A stretch of 7,682 bases of DNA from Caldisericaceae bacterium (GCA_021161495.1 JAGHAO010000011.1:1-7682); one strand, 5' to 3'. Numbered from the stretch's first letter, positions 1 to 6,827 are shown. Notes: generated by a model from the sequence alone, not told the origin. Program-made: numbers and translations.

Positions 1-576
1 ACATTGAAACCCGTATCTTTTGGCGTAGTTCTCTATTTTCGGTTGAAGTAATTTCTCCATTCTTTTCCAGCTTCTGTTTTTTCGCGCATTCGTATCCATA
101 CCAACCTTAACTCCCGTAAAATAATCTTCGATACTCCTTGCGGCGAGATTCAAGAAAAACTTTTTAAGACCGGCCTTATCGACAAATTCAACGATTTTGT
201 CCAACTCGTCTTTATTGTCCGAGGAAAATTTCGCAAAATTTATTTCGGAAATGTTAAAGTTCCAATTCAAAAAATCTTCTGTTAAAACAAGATTTTTACC
301 ATCTTTTTCCGAGATTGCAAGCAAAAGTGGGATAACTTTCGCCGATTTCGGGTATTTAGTTAATAATTCTTTCAGATCTTTGTCGAACGTTTTGTCTTTT
401 ATCAATATGTTAAACAGCGGGATCTCAAACTTGTATTCGCTTAACTGTTTTGAAACCTTCTTCCAATTGACAAGGAATCCAAAATCTTTATTCGTGGGTA
501 ATAATGTCTTCCAAAACTCCCTTATGATTTCTTCTTCATCTTTGAGTTTCAAAAACTTCGGCAATCTCGGATCCAT
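1..576 (-). CDS. DpnII/MboI-family type II restriction endonuclease, 3' end cut off by window edge
   Basis: Reading the minus strand from ATG at 576 gives 192 uninterrupted codons to base 1, so the gene is partial and its C-terminus lies outside. The clearest signature is GVKVGMDTNARKNR at residues 155-168, which I recognise as the conserved block of the DpnII/MboI family, enzymes that cleave double-stranded DNA at GATC. Family members are usually about 280-300 residues, so roughly one third is missing, probably with part of the catalytic core. The start is supported by GGGAG five bases upstream, overlapping the stop codon of the adjacent Dam-family methyltransferase. That M-then-R arrangement, nine bases apart, is the expected partner context. 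The gene looks more AT-rich than the pan genes upstream, which suggests transfer. GATC specificity is inferred from family and partner, not shown directly. Whether the nuclease is intact cannot be judged from this window. Confidence 0.85.
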   Translation of the reverse strand, partial: MDPRLPKFLKLKDEEEIIREFWKTLLPTNKDFGFLVNWKKVSKQLSEYKFEIPLFNILIKDKTFDKDLKELLTKYPKSAKVIPLLLAISEKDGKNLVLTEDFLNWNFNISEINFAKFSSDNKDELDKIVEFVDKAGLKKFFLNLAARSIEDYFTGVKVGMDTNARKNRSWKRMEKLLQPKIENYAKRYGFQC

Positions 577-588
577 AAATTCTCCCTA
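577..588 (-). promoter_or_regulatory. Shine-Dalgarno of the restriction gene overlapping the methyltransferase stop codon
   Basis: On the minus strand the methyltransferase stop TAG (588-586) runs directly into GGAG, making AGGGAG at 587-582. Five bases (AATTT) then lead to the endonuclease ATG at 576. Ribosomes finishing the methyltransferase would stop on the endonuclease initiation site, so the nuclease is probably translated by coupling or reinitiation. Confidence 0.65.
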
Positions 589-1473
589 ATAATTTTTCAC
601 AAGAATTTCCCTTACTTCCGTCCTTCCGGCAATAGTCGCACTTATGTACCTTTTTACTATGATAGTTTTAATATCAAAACCGGAATACAATTTTTGAAAA
701 AAGCCGTCTTTTGAATAGGAATTACTGAGCATAAACTTCACATTTTTCCGATCTATTTTTCTTACAAACTTTGCAAGCCTTTCTTGTTCTTTATCATCGA
801 ACGAATCGCTATTATAGGAAGTAAAAGAAGAAGTTTCGGAAATCGGGCGGTAAGGAGGATCGAGATAAACGAACGTATTTGCACCTATTTCTTTTTCGAT
901 CAACGTAAAGTCTCCCGCTATCAGTTCTGTATCCGATAAAAGTCTGCTTGCATTCATCAAATTCTTTTCCTCGCAAATTACCGGATTCTTGTATCTTCCG
1001 AACGGAACGTTGAATTTTCCTTTGGAATTCACTCTGTATAATCCGTTGAAACAAGTTTTATTCAAAAACAAAAACAAGGCAGCTCTCTCAATATCAAATT
1101 TTCTCTTGTTGTTGAATTTCTCCCGCATAGCATAATAAAACTCTTTTCTGTCTTTACTTTCATAAAATCTTTTTTCGAGTTCTTTCAAAATTTTGATAAG
1201 AGAAGCCACATCGTCTCTAACGGAAGTATAGGCATTTATGAGATCTTTGTTTTTGTCCGCAAGGATCACCTTTTCGAAATCGAACATTGATTTCAGTTTG
1301 AAAAACAACGCTCCTCCGCCCACAAACGGCTCCGCATAGACTTTTATTTTTCCTTGGTATATCTCCGTCGGGAGATTTTTTATTAAAATATGTAAAATTT
1401 GCCTCTTACCACCTGCCCATTTTACGAAAGGTTTTGCTTCCGAAACACTTGAAACGCTATTCTCAGTTATCAT
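586..1473 (-). CDS. Dam-family DNA adenine-N6 methyltransferase of a GATC restriction-modification system
   Basis: This 295-residue protein should transfer a methyl group from S-adenosylmethionine to the adenine N6 of GATC, protecting the host from the endonuclease encoded next. Alpha-class D12/Dam features appear in order: FVKWAGGKRQ (16-25), the SAM-binding EPFVGGGALFF (48-58), the block NKTCFNGLYRV with NVPFGRY (138-161), and catalytic motif IV DPPY (205-208). DPPY is followed by RPISETSSFTSY, typical of the M.DpnII/M.MboI subgroup. The length is normal for the family. The ATG lies inside the last codons of panD (11 nt overlap), with no recognisable Shine-Dalgarno before it. No in-frame ATG, GTG or TTG follows before the KWAGGK block, so initiation probably depends on coupling to panD. 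The specificity is a family inference. A solitary regulatory Dam is unlikely, given the endonuclease gene beside it. Confidence 0.93.
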   Translation of the reverse strand: MITENSVSSVSEAKPFVKWAGGKRQILHILIKNLPTEIYQGKIKVYAEPFVGGGALFFKLKSMFDFEKVILADKNKDLINAYTSVRDDVASLIKILKELEKRFYESKDRKEFYYAMREKFNNKRKFDIERAALFLFLNKTCFNGLYRVNSKGKFNVPFGRYKNPVICEEKNLMNASRLLSDTELIAGDFTLIEKEIGANTFVYLDPPYRPISETSSFTSYNSDSFDDKEQERLAKFVRKIDRKNVKFMLSNSYSKDGFFQKLYSGFDIKTIIVKRYISATIAGRTEVREILVKNY

Positions 1474-1822
1474 TTTTTACAGGTTTGTTGTTTTCGTCCA
1501 CGAAAACGATGGAAGGTTTGAAATCTTTAAGTTCCTCCTCAGAATATATTGCGTATGCTGCAATAATTACAAGGTCTCCCACTTCACCTTTTCTTGCGGC
1601 AGCACCGTTCAGCTCTATGCAGCCGCTTCCCTTTTCTCCGTAAAGCACGTATGTGGAAAACCTCTCGCCATTTGATATATTATACACGTCCACTTGTTCA
1701 AATTCTTTGAGATTCGCCTTTTCCGCGAGATCTCTGTCTATGGTGATGCTGCCTTCGTAATTCAGATTTCCCCGCGTAATTTTCGCCCGGTGAATTTTTG
1801 ATTTAAGCATTATTCTTTGCAT
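1463..1822 (-). CDS. panD: Aspartate 1-decarboxylase proenzyme (PanD)
   Basis: This small pyruvoyl enzyme converts L-aspartate to beta-alanine, one half of pantothenate. The 119-residue form begins at ATG 1822. With that start the self-cleavage site is Gly24-Ser25 in YEGSITID, the same numbering as the E. coli protein; Ser25 would become the pyruvoyl group. Other conserved residues also fall at E. coli positions: Lys9, His11, Arg54, Thr57, Tyr58 and Asn72 (in ELNGAAAR). A TTG one codon upstream (1825) is possible but less likely: GGAGGT ends eight bases before the ATG and the numbering fits. The start lies 20 nt inside the end of panC, and the stop lies 11 nt inside the start of the DNA methyltransferase. 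Length and motifs are complete. In the cell it would need autocatalytic processing and would assemble as a tetramer, as known for the family. Confidence 0.96.
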   Translation of the reverse strand: MQRIMLKSKIHRAKITRGNLNYEGSITIDRDLAEKANLKEFEQVDVYNISNGERFSTYVLYGEKGSGCIELNGAAARKGEVGDLVIIAAYAIYSEEELKDFKPSIVFVDENNKPVKNDN

Positions 1823-2669
1823 CAATAATCACCTCCGCGTTGTCAATAAGCCGGGCAATTCCGAAATAAGCGGCCACGGCAATCAAAACATTTCTGTCTA
1901 TGTAAGAAACATCTTCCAATGTATACATATCTACGATCGAAACATAATCAATTTTTTTAAGCGTTTTTGCGGAGCGAATCATTTTCTCCATCTCATTAAT
2001 CACTTTTGCCGCATCGCGCTCCCCGGCAAGAATCATCTCTTTCCCTTTTTCGATTGCCTTATGAATAATGGTTGCGTCTTTTCTCTCATCCGGTGTGAGA
2101 TATTTGTTTCGCGAACTCATTGCAAGCCCGTCTTTTTCCCTTACAATGGGGCAGGGAATGATTTGCGTATCCAAATTCAAATCTTTTGACATCCTTTCAA
2201 GCACCCTGAATTGCTGATAATCTTTCTTGCCGAAATACGCCTTATCGGGTTTTACAATATTAAAGAGTTTTAGCACAACCGTTGCAACGCCTCTAAAATG
2301 AGTGGGCCTGAATCTCCCGCACAAATTCTTGGTAAGTTCCGTGACTTCGACATAAGTTTGGAAACCTTCGGGATACATTTCTTCCGCCGAAGGGATAAAA
2401 ACAGCGGCAACGCCTTCTTTTTCAAGTTTTTCACAATCACCTTTTTCGTCTCTCGGATATTTGTCCAAATCTTCGTTCGGCGCGAATTGAGTGGGATTTA
2501 CAAAGATGCTTGCAACAACAATATCATTATCCTTTTTTGCGGCACGCACAAGGGAAAGATGCCCCTCGTGAAGATAACCCATAGTGGGAACAAACCCTAT
2601 TGTGTTTCCTTCCTTATGCACGGCATCGGAAAACTCCTTCATTTCATTTACGGTTCTTATTATTTTCAT
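1803..2669 (-). CDS. panC: Pantothenate synthetase (pantoate--beta-alanine ligase, PanC)
   Basis: This enzyme joins pantoate and beta-alanine using ATP, through a pantoyl-adenylate, to give pantothenate in the cytoplasm. The 288 residues match the usual family length. Visible motifs are VPTMGYLHEGH, with the HIGH-type nucleotide signature HEGH at 34-37; FVNPTQF (56-62); LCGRFRPTHFRGV (116-128); FGKKDYQQ (146-153); and the KMSKS-like loop MSSRNKYL (184-191). The start ATG overlaps the panB stop by one base (TAATG), and AAGGAG ends eight bases upstream within panB, so coupling to panB is likely. The 3' end overlaps panD by 20 nt. Its beta-alanine substrate would come from PanD, and its pantoate from PanB plus the DUF2520 oxidoreductase. 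No key residues appear to be missing. Confidence 0.97.
   Translation of the reverse strand: MKIIRTVNEMKEFSDAVHKEGNTIGFVPTMGYLHEGHLSLVRAAKKDNDIVVASIFVNPTQFAPNEDLDKYPRDEKGDCEKLEKEGVAAVFIPSAEEMYPEGFQTYVEVTELTKNLCGRFRPTHFRGVATVVLKLFNIVKPDKAYFGKKDYQQFRVLERMSKDLNLDTQIIPCPIVREKDGLAMSSRNKYLTPDERKDATIIHKAIEKGKEMILAGERDAAKVINEMEKMIRSAKTLKKIDYVSIVDMYTLEDVSYIDRNVLIAVAAYFGIARLIDNAEVIIDAKNNA
1828..1836 (-). promoter_or_regulatory. Strong Shine-Dalgarno for panD inside the panC coding end
   Basis: The minus strand reads GGAGGTGAT at 1836-1828, a near-perfect anti-16S match. Eight bases separate GGAGGT from ATG 1822, which decides between that ATG and the adjacent TTG. It lies within the coding sequence of panC. 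Confidence 0.8.
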
Positions 2670-3481
2670 TATTCATTCTCCTTCTTCAGATGAAAAACGT
2701 TATCTTCGGCAGGGAAACGCCCGTTTTCCACATCGGAAATGTACTCTTTCACAGCATTTCCAATATCCTCGTATAAGTTTCTGTATTTTTTGACAAAACG
2801 CGGAGTAAAATCCGGATCCATCCCTAAAATATCCGTAATAACAAGAATTTGCCCGTCGCAATACCTTCCCGCACCGATTCCGATTGTAGGAACCTGAACG
2901 GTTTCCGTAATTTCTTTTGCAATTTCCTCGGGCATCCCTTCGAGAACTATGCTGAAAACTCCCGCCTCTTGCAACGCAACAGCATCATTTATAATCCGCT
3001 CGGCTTTGTTTTTTGTTTTCCCCTGGATTTTATAACCGCCGAATACGTTTACGGACTGAGGGGTAAGCCCTATATGCCCCATCACGGGAATACCAGAAAC
3101 AACGAGTTTTTCAACAAGGTGCGCTACCCTTTCTCCGCCTTCCAATTTTACGGCCTCCGCACCTGCTTTTAAAAGTAAACCTGCATTTCTAATCGCATCA
3201 CTTTCCGAAGTTTGGTAGGACAAAAACGGCATATCTCCGACAAGCAAGGCATTCTTAACACCTCTTTTTACGATTTTTACGTGATAAAGCATTTCCTCCA
3301 TATTCACTGGCAACGTGGAGTCCAAACCTTGAACAGTCGTCCCAACCGAATCTCCCACGAGAATAATATCTATACCGGCGCGATCCAAAATCCGGGCAAA
3401 CATAAAATCATAGGCGGTTAAGGCTGTTATAGGCCTCTTGCCTTTTAATCTTTTAACCTTCGGAACAGTTATTTTGCTCAT
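2669..3481 (-). CDS. panB: 3-methyl-2-oxobutanoate hydroxymethyltransferase (ketopantoate hydroxymethyltransferase, PanB)
   Basis: PanB transfers a hydroxymethyl group from 5,10-methylenetetrahydrofolate to alpha-ketoisovalerate, giving ketopantoate, the first committed step of pantothenate synthesis. The 270-residue protein shows the TIM-barrel family motifs in order: ITALTAYDF (18-26), LVGDSVGT (41-48, Asp44), LVGDMPF (80-86, Asp83), VKLEGG (111-116, Glu114), MGHIGLTPQS (134-143), VLEGMP (179-184, Glu181) and IGIGAG near residue 200. Asp44, Asp83 and Glu114 correspond to the metal ligands, and Glu181 to the catalytic base, of the E. coli enzyme. GGAAGG lies six bases before the ATG. The start lies inside the end of the upstream oxidoreductase (29 nt overlap), and the stop shares one base with panC. 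The order reductase-panB-panC-panD is a complete pathway block. I see nothing abnormal in the sequence. Confidence 0.97.
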   Translation of the reverse strand: MSKITVPKVKRLKGKRPITALTAYDFMFARILDRAGIDIILVGDSVGTTVQGLDSTLPVNMEEMLYHVKIVKRGVKNALLVGDMPFLSYQTSESDAIRNAGLLLKAGAEAVKLEGGERVAHLVEKLVVSGIPVMGHIGLTPQSVNVFGGYKIQGKTKNKAERIINDAVALQEAGVFSIVLEGMPEEIAKEITETVQVPTIGIGAGRYCDGQILVITDILGMDPDFTPRFVKKYRNLYEDIGNAVKEYISDVENGRFPAEDNVFHLKKENE

Positions 3482-4304
3482 TTAACACCTTCCTTATATC
3501 ATCAATCTTTCTTTTGTTAAGCCCCTTTTGCTCTGCAATACTAAGTGTAGCAAATCCTAAAAAAATGTAAATGTTTTTAAGTATCGGGTCTTTAATGGCC
3601 GTAAGATGTTTCTTCACGGTATCCGCATCTCCCCTCTCTATGGGTCCAGTAAGTGCGGAAACGGTCCCCTTGTTTTCCATATTTTCCAAAACGCCTTTAA
3701 GCAAATTTACAATAGCGGATTTGGCATCGTTTTCCCGAAAACCGATCTCTTTCAAAATATTTACGGATATATCCGCAAGAGATACAGTATAATTCGCAGC
3801 AAGAACCGCAGCAAGATGGTACAAAATTTTATTCTGCGGTTTTATCTTCACGAACTTTCCTTTTATTTTTTTAACAATTTCTTCCAAGACAGTCTCCGCA
3901 GTTTTATCGCCCTCAAAAGTAAACAATGTTTCCTTTATCGATGAGGCTGCAATCACGGGATCGGCAAAAGATTTCAAAGGATGTAAAGACGCAACGTGCG
4001 AAGGAAGAAAGTTTAATATTTCGGAGGACAAAGCACCGCTTGTATGAACAATGACTTGTTTTTCCGTAACAAACTGTTCAATATTTTTTGCCGCATTTGT
4101 TATTTCGGAATCAGGAACCGTTAAAAAAACAATATCCGAACCGCCGCATTCTTTAACGGAGCAAGCCTTTGCACCGGAAATACTTGCCGCCTTTTTTGCA
4201 CTTTTCATACTTCTGCTTGCAATAAAAACCTCAAACCCGGCATTTTCGAAAATAATGCTTAACGTAGTGCCTACGTGCCCCGCACCTATAATAAATACTT
4301 TCAT
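3453..4304 (-). CDS. Rossmann/DUF2520 oxidoreductase, probable ketopantoate reductase of the PanG type
   Basis: This 283-residue protein has an N-terminal NAD(P)-binding fold, MKVFIIGAGHVG with GxGxxG at 7-12, then LTVPDSEI (61-68), HTSGALSSE (87-95) and SLHPLKSFADP (106-116). A helical C-terminal domain carries the DUF2520 hallmark GPIERGDADTVKKHL (220-234). This architecture differs from classical PanE. No panE is visible, while panB, panC and panD follow directly, so I infer that it reduces ketopantoate to pantoate. From memory, the alternative ketopantoate reductase PanG of Francisella belongs to this type of protein; I am moderately sure of that link. The ATG at 4304 is preferred over a TTG at 4322 because the Rossmann strand begins there. 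There is no Shine-Dalgarno, and a TATAAT box sits six bases upstream, so the transcript may be leaderless. Its 3' end overlaps panB by 29 nt. Alternative: an uncharacterised dehydrogenase with another substrate. Confidence 0.82.
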   Translation of the reverse strand: MKVFIIGAGHVGTTLSIIFENAGFEVFIASRSMKSAKKAASISGAKACSVKECGGSDIVFLTVPDSEITNAAKNIEQFVTEKQVIVHTSGALSSEILNFLPSHVASLHPLKSFADPVIAASSIKETLFTFEGDKTAETVLEEIVKKIKGKFVKIKPQNKILYHLAAVLAANYTVSLADISVNILKEIGFRENDAKSAIVNLLKGVLENMENKGTVSALTGPIERGDADTVKKHLTAIKDPILKNIYIFLGFATLSIAEQKGLNKRKIDDIRKVLNEQNNCSEG

Positions 4305-4310
4305 AAAATC

Positions 4311-4316
4311 ATTATA
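4311..4316 (-). promoter_or_regulatory. Possible internal promoter -10 box for the pantothenate block (leaderless start)
   Basis: A perfect TATAAT on the minus strand is followed by GATTTT and then ATG 4304. The expected transcription start, about seven bases after the box, would fall on the ATG itself, matching the absence of a Shine-Dalgarno. No convincing -35 hexamer is seen 16-18 bases upstream (the sequence there reads roughly TATCCC), so the box may be chance in AT-rich DNA. Confidence 0.35.
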
Positions 4317-4326
4317 CAACAAAAAA

Positions 4327-5337
4327 TTATTTCGGGATAGTTTCTTTCTTTTCCCTGAGCAGTTTGTAAAAATAAATTCCGCCTATCAGTGTGGGGATAT
4401 AAAAGGAAACAAGCCTGTAAAGAAGGGTAAGTTGAGCGATTGAACGAGGAGCAAACGGCTTGAAGAAGGCGGCAAATGCCGCATCCATTATTCCAATCCC
4501 TCCGGGAGTTGCACCAACGCTTGTGGTAAACTGCATTGCTATTTGGGAAAGCAGGATCTCTTTTAATGAAAAGGGTATGTTGAGCGCCTTAAAGGAAAGC
4601 GGGGTGAGAAAAAGAAAAAGAGTTTGAGCAATAAACGCAACAATTACGGAAAGGAATGAAAGAACTTTATTCTCCGTAAAAAACAGAGAAAGACCCTTCG
4701 AAAAATCATCGATTGAGCGCTCCAACCCGCTCGGGTCGAATTTGCCGGGAAACATCTTCTTTGAAATAAACTCTATAATACCCTTTGCTTTCTTTGGGAA
4801 ACGCATAAAAAAGAAAGCAAAAAACGAAAATACAAAAACAACAGACGCAAGGCTCATAAAAAAATCTTTCCTTAAACCGGTGATAAAACCGTGCGGCGTT
4901 ACAAGCAAAATAACGGAAAATACAAGATAAACAACTAACGTCAAAATCATATAAAGCACGCTTATTGCCGTTGCTTTTCCCACGGATTCGGCAAATTTGG
5001 AAAGAAAATACACCTGTGTGGGAATTCCGCCGGAATAGAACGGCGTAACATTAGATCCGAAAATCGAGGCAAGGACAATCTCGAAACTTTTTGAAAAAGA
5101 GATCTTTCCTCCGGAAAGCTTAACTACGATATAAAATTTGAGCGCATCAAAGAACCATATAAGGAGAAGGAACGCAAAAAGCAAAATGAGGTAAAAAACG
5201 TTTATTCTGTGTATAAAATCTCTTAAATTTGTCTCTCTGAAAAGGAAAAAGAAAATAACTACAAAGGTAATAAGAACAAGAAGGACGGCCTGAGAAACCC
5301 TTTTCTCTACGTTCTCAACGCCGCCCTTATTACTCAT
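4327..5337 (-). CDS. Polytopic membrane protein, lysylphosphatidylglycerol-synthase TM / UPF0104 (flippase-like) family
   Basis: This 336-residue integral membrane protein has hydrophobic segments near 16-33, 46-63, 84-112, 122-146, 159-178, 225-247, 260-290 and 300-325. The signatures I recognise are TPFYSGGIPTQ (98-108), TTSVGATPGGIGIMDAAF (271-288) and LLYRLVSFYIP (305-315), which define the LPG_synthase_TM/UPF0104 family. The family includes the flippase half of MprF and many stand-alone proteins thought to act on lipids or lipid-linked molecules. There is no C-terminal aminoacyl-transferase domain, so aminoacyl-phospholipid synthesis is not indicated. Position 26 nt downstream of a radical SAM gene suggests that the two act on the same lipid or envelope substrate, but this is inference. 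Translation initiation looks odd: GGAG is only two bases from the ATG, and no better in-frame start is nearby. The true substrate is unknown. Confidence 0.85.
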   Translation of the reverse strand: MSNKGGVENVEKRVSQAVLLVLITFVVIFFFLFRETNLRDFIHRINVFYLILLFAFLLLIWFFDALKFYIVVKLSGGKISFSKSFEIVLASIFGSNVTPFYSGGIPTQVYFLSKFAESVGKATAISVLYMILTLVVYLVFSVILLVTPHGFITGLRKDFFMSLASVVFVFSFFAFFFMRFPKKAKGIIEFISKKMFPGKFDPSGLERSIDDFSKGLSLFFTENKVLSFLSVIVAFIAQTLFLFLTPLSFKALNIPFSLKEILLSQIAMQFTTSVGATPGGIGIMDAAFAAFFKPFAPRSIAQLTLLYRLVSFYIPTLIGGIYFYKLLREKKETIPK

Positions 5338-5363
5338 CTCTCCGCTTTGGATAACCTTATAGA

Positions 5364-6827
5364 TTATTTATCTATTTCGTCCGACACGTAGAACTGCTCT
5401 ATATCACCATTTCCTTTTTTAATCAATTCTTCCTTTTTCTTTTTATATTCTCTCGTTTTCTTTGCTACTTCGGGGAAGTCGCGTTCAAATACAGGCCTCG
5501 AAAGTTCCTCCCACTCTTTGGAAAGTCTGTCGAGATGTTTTCCGACTTCTTTGTACATATTTTCCAATGTTCCGTCGGTTCCGCGTACACCGGGAAGAGA
5601 TCCGATCTTCCTGAAATAGTCCGGATGGTCAACAAGCAAACAAGGGCTCAAAAGGTTGTCGGAATAAGGCTGAAGTTTCTGAATCTCCTTGAAGAACGGG
5701 AGCTGCAACGCTTCTTTTAGAGACATATCATTGATATTGCCCTGTGAAAGGTGGATGAATGCACACGGTTCGATTCCGCCGTCCGCGGTAATATGGATAT
5801 ACCTTCTGCCACCCGCAAGGCATCCGCCCGTGTAAGGCCCGTCATTCCAGAAGTCTGCGGCGAACAAAGGCTTTGTTGCACGAATTTCATGAATTCTCTG
5901 ATATGATTTAAGCCTCTGTTGAGGAGTTAACATTAAATTCACGTCAGGAGTTCTTCCAATCGGAATATACTGGAAGTACCACGCAATTTTCGCCCCTTTG
6001 TTAACCATAAAATCAACAAACTCGTCGCTCAAAATTTCGTCGATGTTCTGGTTTGTTTCCGTTACGGAATATCCGAACGGCACACCGACTTTTTTGAGAT
6101 TATCCATCGCTTTTATTACTCTGTCCCAGGCACCTTTGCCTCTTCTCCAATCCGTTTTTTCCTTAAAACCTTCCACGCTTATGCAGGGAACGGCATTTCC
6201 CGCATCGGCAAGTTTTTCGGCAAACTTCTCCGTGATAATGGAACCGTTCGTGTAGAACATAAATGCCATATCGTTATGCTTTTTCAAAATCTCAAAGAAA
6301 TGCGGGTAGAGGGTGGGTTCTCCGCCTGAAAGAACAATGAAGTAAATACCCATCTCTTTTGCTTCGGTAAGGATTCTGTCCAACGTCTCAAAAGACATTG
6401 TTTTTGCCTGATCGTAAGAGCCTGCCCAACAACCGATGCAGTTATAATTGCACTTTTCCGTGGGATCTATAAGTAAAAACCAAGGGACATTAACCTTCTC
6501 TTTCTTAGTATATTCCCTTTGTTTCGGAATTCCCATCCAGGCAGCATTTACCACGAAGTTTTTTGCAAGCTTGTGCGCGACATCGGGACGCGTATCCTTC
6601 ATTAAATTAATCAACAAATGGATTCCAGGCCTATCGTTATCGGCAAGTTTTTTAATACCGTTGATCTGCTCCTTAAATACAGGCAAGAAGGAAAACTTAT
6701 TGGCAAGCGATGCAACTGTATCTATCGCCTTGTATACGTTTCTCTCCGGATTTTTTTGCAAATAGCTCACAACACCGTCTATTGTTTTTGAAAGCACCAG
6801 TTTTTTCGCATTTTCTCCTAAACTCAT
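5364..6827 (-). CDS. Radical SAM enzyme with C-terminal SPASM-like cysteines, substrate unknown
   Basis: This 487-residue protein has a helical N-terminal region (about 1-110) and a radical SAM core beginning PWFLLIDPTEKCNYNCIGC. Cys126, Cys130 and Cys133 form the CxxxCxxC site for the 4Fe-4S cluster that cleaves SAM. SGGEP at 167-171 and YTNGS at 192-196 are standard core motifs. Extra cysteines Cys336 (GGCLAGGRRY), Cys355 (GGIEPCAFIH) and Cys396 (LSPC) resemble a SPASM/twitch domain holding an auxiliary cluster. The tail after 440 is highly charged and probably coiled. GGAGGT lies five bases before the ATG. It follows a DNA-binding protein gene by 32 nt and precedes a flippase-like membrane protein gene by 26 nt. 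No small precursor peptide gene is present, which argues against peptide modification. From memory it resembles a clostridial/Thermotoga-type family discussed for membrane-spanning lipid synthesis; that assignment is tentative. Confidence 0.9.
   Translation of the reverse strand: MSLGENAKKLVLSKTIDGVVSYLQKNPERNVYKAIDTVASLANKFSFLPVFKEQINGIKKLADNDRPGIHLLINLMKDTRPDVAHKLAKNFVVNAAWMGIPKQREYTKKEKVNVPWFLLIDPTEKCNYNCIGCWAGSYDQAKTMSFETLDRILTEAKEMGIYFIVLSGGEPTLYPHFFEILKKHNDMAFMFYTNGSIITEKFAEKLADAGNAVPCISVEGFKEKTDWRRGKGAWDRVIKAMDNLKKVGVPFGYSVTETNQNIDEILSDEFVDFMVNKGAKIAWYFQYIPIGRTPDVNLMLTPQQRLKSYQRIHEIRATKPLFAADFWNDGPYTGGCLAGGRRYIHITADGGIEPCAFIHLSQGNINDMSLKEALQLPFFKEIQKLQPYSDNLLSPCLLVDHPDYFRKIGSLPGVRGTDGTLENMYKEVGKHLDRLSKEWEELSRPVFERDFPEVAKKTREYKKKKEELIKKGNGDIEQFYVSDEIDK

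Noticed and set aside
197..589. Plus-strand open frame of 130 codons
   Set aside because: It lies antisense to the endonuclease reading frame, which is open over 192 codons with a recognisable DpnII-family motif and a Shine-Dalgarno. The plus-strand translation is low-complexity Ser/Phe-rich and matches nothing.
812..1054. Minus-strand open frame of 80 codons inside the methyltransferase
   Set aside because: It overlaps, in another frame, the conserved catalytic region of the methyltransferase (DPPY, NKTCFNGLYRV) and has no own ribosome site or recognisable motif.
2849..3944. Several plus-strand open frames opposite panB and the DUF2520 gene
   Set aside because: They are antisense shadows of well-conserved enzymes. 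None has a promoter, a ribosome site or a familiar domain.
4305..4322. Extension of the DUF2520 protein to a TTG at 4322
   Set aside because: It adds six residues before the Rossmann beta strand, which normally begins at the N-terminus, and it has no Shine-Dalgarno.
5364..6827. Radical SAM protein as a peptide-modifying (RiPP/SPASM) maturase
   Set aside because: No short precursor gene, peptide-binding RRE domain, protease or transporter is nearby. The UPF0104 neighbour fits a lipid-type substrate better, although the SPASM-like cysteines alone would allow it.
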